A stretch of 64,000 bases of DNA from Gymnothorax reevesii. Taxonomy: Eukaryota; Chordata; Actinopteri; Anguilliformes; Muraenidae. A program made the translations under genes and the position numbers. Of this stretch, positions 40,201 to 52,300 are shown one piece after another (position 1 is the first letter of the stretch; every line of letters begins with the position of its first letter). Under the pieces are notes generated by a model. That model had not been told where the DNA came from and searched no databases. It saw only the letters and a list, made by a program, of their open reading frames with translations. Location: contig CM056580.1 of the NCBI GenBank assembly GCA_029721435.1, positions 76,037,367 through 76,101,366 of the forward strand, given 5' to 3'.

Positions 40201-43200
40201 TTGCATTTTTGTCACCTCAATGTTCAGATCAAACTAATTTTAATATTGGAGACAGAAAACCCAAATAAACTCAAAATGCAGTTCTTAAATGATAAGTTTA
40301 GGAAAAACACACCATGCAACCCTATCTGGCTCTATATGTATTTGCCAGCTTAGTTAGTAAATCAACAAATTAAACACATTGAACTGATAATTTGGTTCAA
40401 TTTCCCCAGGTACAACCAGCCATGATTACAGTCAACCCTGCTGAATCTAAGCAGCACTTAAATAGAACTTGTCTAGCAGTGTGAAGTCAGCAAAAGGCAC
40501 CACATGATTCCGCAATGTAAAGAGATTCAGGAACAGTTGAGTAATGAAGTTGATGATATACATCAGCCTAGACATGATTGCAAAGCCATTTCTGAGGCTT
40601 CGGAACTCCAATGAAACATGGCGAGAGCCATTATCTGGAAATGGAGCAAAACTGCATGACTGGTTAACCTTCCCAGAAGTGGCTGGCCTCCCACATTTCC
40701 TCTAAGAGCACATCAATAACTCACCCAGGAGGTCATAAAAGAATCCAGACTGACATCTAAAAACATATAAAAAAAAAACTGCAGGCCAAGCTTGCCCCAG
40801 TTAAGGTTAGTGTTCTAGTGTTAAAGATTCCACAATAAATGAGCTGAAAGGTGAAAAAAAAGGCTCATCGCACATTTGCAAAAAAAAAATAAAAAATTAT
40901 ATATATGATAACATTCTGTAAATTGATGTGTCAAAAAATTAAAACTTTTTAAGACATGGATCCCACTGCATAAAGCTAATACAGCATTCCAATGTAAGAA
41001 CATCATGTGAACAGTCAAACATGGTGGTGGTGATGTGATGGTCTAGGGCTGCTTTCCTGCTTCAGGACCTGGCCAAAATGCATCCACTCTGATGTAGATC
41101 AATGTAGACATCACTCTGATGTAGAATCAATGTAGACATCACTCTGATGTAGAATCAATGTAGACATCAGTCGGATGTAGATCAATGTAGACATCACTCT
41201 GATGTAGATCAATGTAGACATCACTCTGATGTAGATCAATGTAGACATCAGTCTGATGTAGATCAATGTAGACATCACTCTGATGTAGATCAATGTAGAC
41301 ATCACTCTGATGTAGATCAATGTAGACATCACTCTGATGTAGATCAATGTAGACATCAGTCTGATGTAGATCAATGTAGACATCACTCTGATGTAGATCA
41401 ATGTAGACATCACTCTGATGTAGATCAATGTAGACATCAGTCTGATGTAGATCAATGTAGACATCACTCTGATGTAGATCAATGTAGACATCACTCTGAT
41501 GTAGATCAATGTAGACATCACTCTGATGTAGATCAATGTAGACATCACTCTGATGTAGATCAATGTAGACATCAGTCTGATGTAGATCAATGTAGACATC
41601 AGTCTGATGTAGATCAATGTAGACATCACTCTGATGTAGATCAATGTAGACATCAGTCTGATGTAGATCAATGTAGACATCACTCTGATGTAGATCAATG
41701 TAGACATCACTCTGATGTAGATCAATGTAGACATCAGTCTGATGTAGATCAATGTAGACATCACTCTGATGTAGATCAATGTAGACATCACTCTGATGTA
41801 GAATCAATGTAGACATCACTCTGATGTAGATCAATGTAGACATCAGTCTGATGTAGATCAATGTAGACATCACTCTGATGTAGATCAATGCCAGTTATCA
41901 CAAATGTTTGATAGTAGTTGTCACCAAGGGTGGCACAACGTGTGATTAGGATTCAGGGGGGCCAATTTTTTATTTTTTTCACAAGCTTCCCCTGATTTAA
42001 AAGATACAGACAGACGCCTGCTGGCCGCAATTTTTACTTGCGTCATTACAACATTCTGTTTCTGTGATAAAAGTCTTTCGGCCGAAAACCGAAAATGCAT
42101 TTTTTCTGCATTCTCTACTTAGAATTTCCTTGGGGTTATAAACTGAAATGAACCAGCTTCAAATAATTAGCTCTACCATGTAATCTATCCCAAAGTCAGG
42201 TTCTCTGTATGAGTCTTCTGAATTTTTCTTGTATTGGCTTTCAATACACAAGTATAATCCAATTACATCTTTCAATGCCATGATTTTACAACAATTAAGG
42301 AATGTCTGAACACACGTGACCTCTTTTTCGTTCAAAAATATAGCCAGAAAATTTAAGATAGTTTCTTTTTCCTCAGATGGCAAAACTCAATGCACCATGC
42401 TAGAAAAATTATTTTTTCTGGCCTTTTCAGAGCCTGACGCATTTTCAATACATCAAACACAGATATTTGCCTTACCACATCATTTTGACCTGGCTATTGG
42501 AGGTTACTAAAAGAATAGTTAGTGACCCCTGCTTTCCCTTAAAACTATATTATCCTGTTGGCCAGCTGGGTGCTCGTCAGTGAGATTCTAAGCTTGCTCG
42601 TGTTCGGGTATCCTCCGCCCTCGTTCTGAACTTGCGGTAGTTTCGACCAATGAGTATAAAAATGCAGGGGCTGACAGGCGCGTGCTTCGGAGGCGAGCCG
42701 CAGAATGTCTCTCTCTCCTGAGCTGGCAAGAGGGGGGTTACATACGACTGAGCCTTGTACATAGTTCTCGGATTGGGCATTCCAGATTCGAGTGAGATTG
42801 GAGATGCCAAATTGTTAAAAAAAAACAAGAAACAAACAATATCATTCTTCTTTATATTCTGCAATTACACCCACAATTACATATCTTAAGAAGGTATATA
42901 CGTGCTATGTTCTTTTAGGCTGCACCAACTGTATACAAGTAGTCCTTTTCAATCCATGTAAAAACGTGTCAAATTAACTGGGGGTCTGGAGACACAGGTG
43001 AAGTATTTTTTTGTTTACTGTCTGAATGAAATCCAGTCAGAGTCAGAGTTTGAATTTCAAAAGAACCTGCTTTTTCAACAAGTTAAGCTATCAGAAGATG
43101 GCAGTTAGTTTGAAGATGTATACCCAAATGACTAATCATTTTAGGGTTCTTTTCAAGCCTATCCACGTTAGAGCACTAGCTAGCTAAAATGCCAAGTCTA

Positions 43201-46200
43201 CTGCGTCCATGTGACTTGGATTTAATCCTGTTTCATTTCAAAAGGAACCGGTTCATTAGAACTTTGGAATTACTATTAATCCAACTGAAGTTTCACTGAG
43301 GGATGGGATGGTTGAGTGATTAAGAAAAGCCAAACTCAGTTATGAAAGGACTTCTCTGTCATTTACTGTACAAGCAGCAAACGGATAAAGCAACAGGCTT
43401 ATTGTTGAGATTGTAACTGCAAAAGGCACAACACACAGTCTATAAGCCGCCTTTGTGGTAAAGGTGTTATTTTAAGCCACCAATGATTACTTAAGTTAGA
43501 AGCTTATCATTGTGCTTTAGCAGATTATACAATTGCAAAATGACTTCTTAGTTCATTAGAGGGGTGACCAAAGTAAATTTCTAATCCCTCCCTCAGTTCA
43601 TACATTCTTTCCACACAATCAGATGATCAAACGACATACTACAGAGTTACGGTTACCGTATACCCATTAGTGAAATTACCACAGAAAATACACAGAAAGC
43701 AAAGGTCCAAATGACACATTGTTTAATGAAGTGTAAAACTATGAATATATTTTTGTCCAAGTTGCAAGCAGTTGTAACTGTGATTGGATTACCATTTTAT
43801 TATCTTTTTATTGTCTTCCCATGCCATTTTCAAGGTAATATGAGAGGGAATACATTTTTAAAATTTCTTAGAAGCTTTGCGTAAAAATGCTCCAAAGATC
43901 GTTTGGCAATACCCAAGTCAGCTGACCATGGTAGAGAGACAACTGTATCCCTAGTAGACAATCTCCAGCTTTATGTGATATCCTGAGAATTTGTATTATG
44001 GATGATGAGATGTTCAGTGCTACTCCTCTGCCTTGGTTCACACAGTGGCCCTCATTTATCAAGCGTGTGTACACCCAAAAAATGGGTGTACGCCAAATCT
44101 CCCCAGGGATCAGCATTTATCAATCTGAACGGGAGCGTACGGCACTCAAAAATCTCACGCCAGGTTTGACCAGGCGTACACACATTTGAAACCAGTGTAC
44201 AACATGCAGGAACGAGTGCAGCAGTCAAAATGATTAATAAACCATATGCAGTGATGCGGACGTCGTGCTGTTGTTGCTTTCATTAGTAAAATAAATAAAT
44301 AGGCTAAATAAATAAATCAGACACCTGTGTTGAGAAATTGATTAAACTTATATTTTGAGACAACCTGCTTATTAGTAAGCGCACTGCGCTTAATAAAAGT
44401 ACAATCAACAGTGATCCCTGCAGACTGTATTTTAACATAATTGCCCTCATGAAGCTCCGATCGAGGCGGTGGGGACTCATCCGTGTCCCCATCGCCTCGT
44501 ATTCCCACAATGGAGGGGGAGCCCATTAGTGCTGACAAGCGCTCCTCGAAAGGAGGCAATCTTTAAATCTGACCACTTTTTATTAACCTACATGTAAAGC
44601 ATTTGGATTGTCAGCTATGTAGGCTATATAACATGAACTACCATGGATCTATAAATTGAATTTATTAATCAATTAAATCAAACCTCTACTGCACTCTGGT
44701 TTTCCACCCCAACAGTGTTTACCGCAGCAGCAATAGTTTTCCAAACTGCAGCTCTCTTGATGCCGCTCTTAAGGCTTCCAAATAAAACTATTTTGTTTTT
44801 CTCCACCTCAGACGTGATCATTTCTCATTCCTCTTCAGTGAAGTTCTTCTTCCTTGCCATCTTTCGAGAGTCTATGTCGTAAAGTGGGCAGGACTATGCC
44901 TCCCGGAGCATGAATTTAGAGGGGCGTGTCTTGTAAATTACAGTTGGTTTCAGCCGCCAGATTTATCAACGCCACACCAGTTCTTCAACGAAATGAGCGA
45001 CGTACACACTTTGCGTAAATCAGACGTGACACCTGGCATACGCTGATATTTACACCAGAATCTACACCAGATCCTATGCAAGTTTGAAAAATGAGGGCCA
45101 GTACATTTTGAACTGTGCTGAGTGAATGGTTGGTGAGGTTTGACCGAGAGTTTGTCAAACTGAGATGTGGAAATACTGTCTCTGGGAGGTGAACGGCAAT
45201 GCCAGGCCAGCCAGCTAAACAAGCACAATGTAAAGGCACAGTTTCCTGAGGTGAAACAGTAGATTTATGGACGGGAGGGCGAGGGGGGGTGCCTTACCAA
45301 ACTCGCTGGCACACATGTGCTCCAGGATGGCGTCTGTTTTCATTTCGTTGTCACATGGAGGGCAGATGGGGGAGTAGCCTGCGAGAGAGGAGAACATTGT
45401 TTGAAAAGATGGAGACTTCAGGAGTGGGGACATTGGTTTCTATTACGGGAACTTACAAATTCAATCCAGTCCTTTCCTTGAGAAGGTATTTTTAGCTTCT
45501 GAATGTGTGAATAAAAACTGAATAGCTCATTGAAATCCAAATCTGTAGATCCACTAAAGGACCTTCTGCACTGAGAAACAAAAAGGATTACAATCCACAA
45601 TAATCTGTTTCACTATTCTTAACTTGTACATGTTACAAGTATAATGAAAATACCTTCATGCAGAGGAAAACAAAACCTTAATGCTGACACCTTGAAGCAA
45701 AACTTAATTGAGTAACTGTATGTTCGCAATTTCAGCATTGGAATCTGATAAAACACAATAACATTCTCTTTAGCCATTCAAACACAGTAGTCAGCTGGTT
45801 GTTCATGATTTAATATGCTATTGAAGCAAGCAAGCTTTTTTGAGAGAGTAAAACATAAAACTGCAATCCAATCTAGTTCCAATCCAGCTTGAAACTATAT
45901 ATTTATCTGCATTGCACTGCTCATTTGACTTGGTTCATGTTACTTTTTCATTAAAAGGAAGTTATTAAAATAACTTGAACTTTAGGATCTAACTAAAGTG
46001 AAACATTGAAGAAACATCCTTTAATAATTGAAATACATGCCAAAATAGTGCAGTCTAAATCAAGCAGATAAAGGTAGCAGTATTGCTACCACAATTGCTT
46101 TAAGGACCAATGACTAACGATGCCTGGGGTAGGGTACCTCTTTGCGGTGACACTTGCCTCATAATAATCAACCTAGCATGTCTTGCCTCTCAAGTAACCA

Positions 46201-49200
46201 GAAAATTAAAAGTTCAAACGTGAGAGGAGAGATAAAAAGGGGTAGCAATCAAGAGCAGGGGTGTCAAACTGATCCATAAAAGGGCTGAGGGCTGCAGGTT
46301 TTCTTTCCAGCCAAGCAGAAGCACACCTGAAACAACTAATTCAATCAACTGATCTCAGCTTGCGCAGTTAATTAGTTGTATCGGGTGTGCTTGTGCTTGG
46401 TTGTAATGAAAACCTGCTCTCCCTTGGCCCTTTTACAGACCAGTTTGACACTTCTGATGTAGAGGGATCAAATATAATACCTATAAGCATACAACACAGC
46501 ACTGAGTAATTCCATTCGCAGTTGCTCATCGGTGACTGAATAGACATGCCACAAATGTAGTGTATGCCGTAGTATTATGATAAACTAAGTGGTCTGCGAC
46601 ATTAAAATCTTGTTTAATTGTTGTACTGCTCATTCACAAAAGACTACTGATGATGGTTGAACTTGCTTGTGCTGCAATGACAATTTCCTTGTTTTTCACA
46701 CATTAGTAGACAGTGATAAAGCTGAACTTTATCTCCAGGTCACTGACCCCATGTGGCTTGACCTTTAAAGGAAATGTTCACCTAATCCCTAATACTTTCA
46801 CAATCATCATGACCTGGAGTAAAACAATTTGACTGGCCAGATTAAACAAGGGTTGAAGAGAAATTACTTTATCTTTCTGCCCCCATTCCCCTGTTTTTGG
46901 CCATAAATCTCAGTAGTACTGTCTATAGGACAGCCCCACTCGGGGGTAAGAAGAACTGCACAGAGGTTTTGCATCACCCAGCCATGTCTTGTGCAGATTT
47001 CTGAGACTTCCAGTCAAAATTCAAAGCAAGTGAAGTTCAGCTCAGTGTAATTTCTCCAGAGACATGTCCATTCCACAAATCCCAAAGAGCAGAGGGGCAG
47101 ATAGACTTCTTACAGCCAATCAATGTCCTTTTTCGCTTTGTAGGAACATTACTGGAACCAATAACTGTATATTGGATGATAAAGCTCAGTGAATTAATTT
47201 AACCAAACTGGTCTGTGGCTAGTTCCATAGTTCCATTTCAATATGGGAAGGCCTGAATTTAGATGCTTTAATGGCTAATTGCTTTTTTTAACCCTCCTAT
47301 TATGTTCAAATGAGTGAACCATTTATGGTTTGAGGTCAGTTTGATCACTGCAGCGTAAAATTGGATAATATGTTGGTAACTGAAAGTGTTACTCAATCTT
47401 CTCTCAACTCATTTATGCTTTTCTACTGACTATTGTAATAGCCAAGTAAAAACAACACTCCCCCATCCTCCCCTTATACAATACATCAAACATTAATTTC
47501 ACATTATAGCAAAATGATTAAACCCAAATATGAAATGCCCTTGGTATTTAGCAACACAGCAAAAACAGGTTCAAAATGACGATTTTATTACTCGGGCCAG
47601 TAGGCCATGAGTCTAAGTTTCGGCTCCATTCTTCTTTTTAAAAAATTTTTTTTTTTTTTTCAGGGTCGCGATTGTCCTGTTCATGCACGTGCGCAGTTAG
47701 GCAATTGACTCAGGCTGGACCCTGCCCGAGTACAGGCACTGAGGAGCCTCTTGTATATTTATAGATCCTGGGGTCAAAATGATCCAAACAACACAGATGA
47801 TTACAACATGTGTACAGGACATAAAATATACACTGTATGTATTTTTTGAATTTATTTAATGTTTTAACCTTGAAGTTGGGGAAAAAATCTTGCTGAAAAA
47901 AGTATATTAACCATGGTTTTAGAGAAGGAGAACAATGAATCGGCTCAAACTGACCCCGAACATTATAAGAGGGTTAAACCGAAAAAATACAGGGGATAAA
48001 AACAAAACTAAAAAAAATCTGTAGTAAATCAAGCTAAAACTACTTATATTCAGTTTACATCCATTAGCTCAGTTAGCAGATAAACAATTATCATAACAGT
48101 CAATCAATGCTCCTCTAACCACTAGAGCAGAAAATAAAATAATGTTAGATATCTGCCTTGAGGAATAAAAAAATGATGTTGATAAAATTATAAACCTTTT
48201 TTTTAGCAAAACAGAACCATAAAACTGCCATAACATTTAAAAGCAGGGATTGGCTTGTCTACTTTGTTTATAGCAAGGTGGAGGAGACTAATTAGTAACC
48301 AGCTGTGACATGCTGGTGCAAAACTACCAAACAAATGCAAGCGACCCAAGTGAAGGAAAGTTCATTTCGCCCATAATAGGAAACTCATTGGGCTGAAATT
48401 TAACTGACAAAACATCTGCCTCCTCCTCCTGCTCACATTCCCTCTCACTCCCCAGGATACTGAAGTATGTCCCACAGGAGCACGGCCATCTTCTCTCCCT
48501 GTACCTGCTCCCTCCCACAGAGATTCCCATAGTCCCAGAGGGAGCAGCTTTCTGAACCGGCACTAAACTGGGCCGCCACCAGTGGGGGAGCTCGGAAGGC
48601 TCTGTGGGATGAGCTGCAGGGCATTGTCAACAGGGCAATAAACTCATCATTGCATGGAGCTCTTAAAAGGTCCTCTTCAAATCTACATCAGCTGGGGGAG
48701 GGGAGTGGGGTTGGGGGGATGGATAGTGTTTGTGCTCGACAAAAGGCAAATGGCTCATTTGGCCCCTCCACCTTATACCTAACAAGTCACTGTCTTAGTC
48801 CTTTATAATGGAATTACTGAATTCCATGACAACAAATGCAGGTAACAGCAACAATGTAGGCTGTTAAATTAACTTAGGAGAAGCATGCAACAAAATCCCT
48901 GTAAGATATGAACTCTATTGCATAAAACAAACCTAGCATTCAGACCAACTGTCCACCGGGGCGTTCTTTCCAAGCATGACAGAGTAATGAGAAGTTAAAT
49001 AAATCATGTGTCAGACATCTACCTTAAATCTCTAAGCACAATGCAAAACCTCTTGCTTACCCAGGGAATGAAATCAATAATCAAAAGTAATTATGCTTGT
49101 GTAAAAACAAGAAGCTCAGATCAAGCTCTTTCAAGCTTCAAGAGCACAGGTGCAAGCATGTCTGTAGTTTCCAGTAAGCAATAAATCTAAGCAGTCAATA

Positions 49201-49336
49201 TTCATGTGAATATGATGATGATCATTATAATTATCCAAAGATATTAAAATATCATGAGTTTACTTAAGTATAGCTTTATCTTACAGTTTTTTTTCCAAGA
49301 CCATTGGTATGTATTGAAATATAGGTAGTAACTATA

Positions 49337-49396
<60 letters not shown>

Positions 49397-52300
49397 TACT
49401 AATCACTGTCAGATTAAATAAAAAAAGTTCTCCTCACTTCACTGTGGGAAATGAGACATCTATCACTGCTTAAAGCTTCCAGTGAATCCATTCATAAAAG
49501 AAAGCATTTTGAATAACCAGATAAGATCAGAGAAACTTCAAACAATACTGGAATTATGAATTACGTCAAGCTTGCCAACTTATTTCAATAGCGATAGACA
49601 TTTCTGATCTGAGATATGATTCTGATGTCTTACAAAACAAACATTGTCAGTTCAGAATTGAGAAGGACAATCTGAAGTACATATCCCTGCTTAAGTCAAG
49701 ACTAATATCTCTTGTATTAGTCATAAGAGTCAACCATTTAAACTGTAGGGTTTAAATGTAGCCCAGTCATGAACCTGGGCTATCATCAGCCAAATACACT
49801 TGGGTGTCATTAGTGGCTGTACATTAATGCCTGGCTGTGTGGGTAGAGGGAACGCAAGCCAGCCATGGATTCTCAATGCACCACAGCACAATCTCCCTCA
49901 AGCTATTCAGTGGGTTCCAAGAAATTACCTGCTGCATTTAGCAAGATATTTTATACTTACCACTTGTAATTGGGCAGCAGTGTAGATAATGGCAACAAAC
50001 AGCAGATTTGGCTGATAATGGCAATCTTACAAACAATCCTTGTTATTTCTACTTGACCATACCTTGTTTGTATTTCTGATGTGGGGACTGTTTCATGTGA
50101 TTAGCACATCCTTGTAGGAATTTGCACCCAGGTGAGAAGATCATTGATAAACTGGTGCTATGGAAGAAATCAAAAGGATCTAATTTTCAGTTCACCTCTT
50201 TATATTCTATCACATGCTTAATACTTCTCAGCAAGCAGTGCCAAGATAAGCTTTCACATATATTTCATGTGTCAAGACACCTCCAGCCTCTGAGTACAAA
50301 GAATTAATGTTTTGGTAATTAGGTTCCACTAAACTGTAAAAACTATTCGCCAAGTGGGTTTAATTTTTTCAATGTTATAAATTAAACATAAACATCCTTG
50401 ACATCTTTTTCTAATTCAATATTAGATAATAGCCGAGGATGGATAATGCAGGGTCAGCCTTTGTCATTTACTGGAGTGCCTCTGAATCAACTCAGAAATG
50501 ACAATTTTCTGATATAAAGTCTGCAGGCTTCAGGCATAAATCACCCCATTGAACAAAGAAGTCATATTTGGGCTGACGGAGAAGCGCGCCATCTATACTT
50601 TGTGATAAAGAGGTCTTAGTGTTCCTGGGCCAGACTTGCACAGTGGTATTATGCAGATAGGTCTGTTTTATTTAATTTTCTCGGCTGAAAGTGTTGACAT
50701 CACTTGATAAAAGGTGTTAACTGGAGTCTGCAGAACACTGTGTGGTCCTGGACTCCGCCATGCAAGAGGAGTCTGTCTTATGTCGCAGCATCAATCTCAG
50801 GAGAGCTTCTGGATACATTACCCCGTCAGCCGGTACAGGAGAGGGAGAGCTGAAGGAATTAATGAAGCAGTGTTCGGCCAAAGTAAGCTAGCTGCCTCGA
50901 GATGTGTGAATGCAGGATCTATACCCATTTAATTAAAGTCTAAAAAAAAATCCTACTTATTTTGCTCAAATCATGCAAACGATCAATAAGCGTCAAAGAA
51001 GCTTCTGTGCAAACAGGAATACATTAAAAATGAATCAATCTCATGCCAGGTTACAAATCTTTATTTCCTCAATCACTTCCATCTAAGGCATATGCTCCCG
51101 AATGCTGACTGTAATTTAAACGATGCCATGTTTCAACAATAGTATACCAGTAATGAGAAATGATCTTAAATTGTTCTTTTAAACATATTGCTGAGTATTC
51201 AGACTGAAGCCATGAGGACTGAGGCAGAATTTCCCTCTTAATTTATGGGTGAGCAACATAATCAACTTGTACTTTCCCAACAGGCTTTGATTATCCTGTA
51301 TAAAACTACAGATTTCTTTCCTGAGAAGAATTTTACTTCTCCCAGATATGTAGGCTCAGAAATGGGAAACAAACCAGGAAGCAAAATACAAAATTAACTG
51401 ATGTGCCATCAGGTGAGCTTTTTTTAAAGCTCCTCTGTGGTCATGAACACAAAACACAGTTTTACTATGTGGGGTGACAATGATAAACAAACTCATAATT
51501 ATATCTGCTCCCTGAGTTCCCAAAGCTTCACTCGCAGGGGATATTCATAGAAAGCCGGAACAGAAGAAAGATGCTATTCAGCATATTGTGTCGTTCATAT
51601 TTTTGTCCAGGAAATATTAGATGTAGCAGATAAACTGAGACCAGTCTGAAACAGAAAGCATTAGATTTAACATATCCGATTAAGCCTGTGTGGGCATCAG
51701 TGCTGGGGCTTTCAAAGAAAGCTTTTTTTTGTTATTTTTGCCTGCAAACTATGCTCTAAACTGATCTGCCAACTCTGATTAATTTAATTAAGTTTTTTTT
51801 TGTTTGTTTTTTTCCCCCATTCTCCATCTGGTTCAACTCATAACAAGACTGCAACATCGTCAAAACAATGGGTTGTAAAAAGAACTGAAGAGAAAGACCT
51901 TTTTCTTGGACAGCATCCCAGCAGGCAAACCAAGAGCCTTTAAATGAATGGCTATCAGCCGCTTACTGAATAGTACTTTAATACTGGTTCATAACTGAAA
52001 TAATTTAATAAAAAGCATCGCATTTTACCATGTCATTTCACTATGTCGTAGGCAACTTGTGTATGCAAAAATAAATCTGTGATGGCAAGCTATACTCAGA
52101 AGTTACTGAAGTGAATGTTCTGTTTAGTTTGCTCAAGAATTCCAGTTCCTGAGCCAATGGATTTTCATATCCATACAAAATGAAAAGAAGTGCATATGTG
52201 AATGGCCAGAAATCAAATCCACTGCCTTTTAAAAAATTGTCAACTTTTTCCAAAATGTTCTCTTCTCTTCATGTCACAATTCTGCAATATAAACTCAGAC

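Larger units (their letters stand above)
10221..45297 (-). other. sfrp1: sfrp1 intron 2 (about 35 kb)
   Basis: Phase-1 GT-AG intron between exons 2 and 3, holding most of the window's transposons. It contains no intact gene. Stretches in which I see nothing beyond unique-looking AT-rich DNA and short homopolymers: 10230-14240, 15650-18310, 18640-19390, 19560-20110, 20720-22500, 23200-23980, 25200-26230, 27700-29100, 33240-34480, 34690-36020, 36240-37980 and 42010-44040. A long second intron is also my recollection of mammalian SFRP1. Confidence 0.9.

Noticed and set aside
41111..41888. Long repetitive protein genes on the minus strand
   Set aside because: Open only because the repeat length is a multiple of three; no start context, splice sites or non-repeat coding sequence.
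41085..41890. CRISPR-like array
   Set aside because: Units are contiguous 27-bp repeats with no unique spacers, in a vertebrate genome. It is a minisatellite.
45215..45297. Extension of exon 2 beyond the GTAAGG donor
   Set aside because: The continuing frame has no similarity to the netrin-like domain, whereas splicing to exon 3 at this point restores the family sequence.
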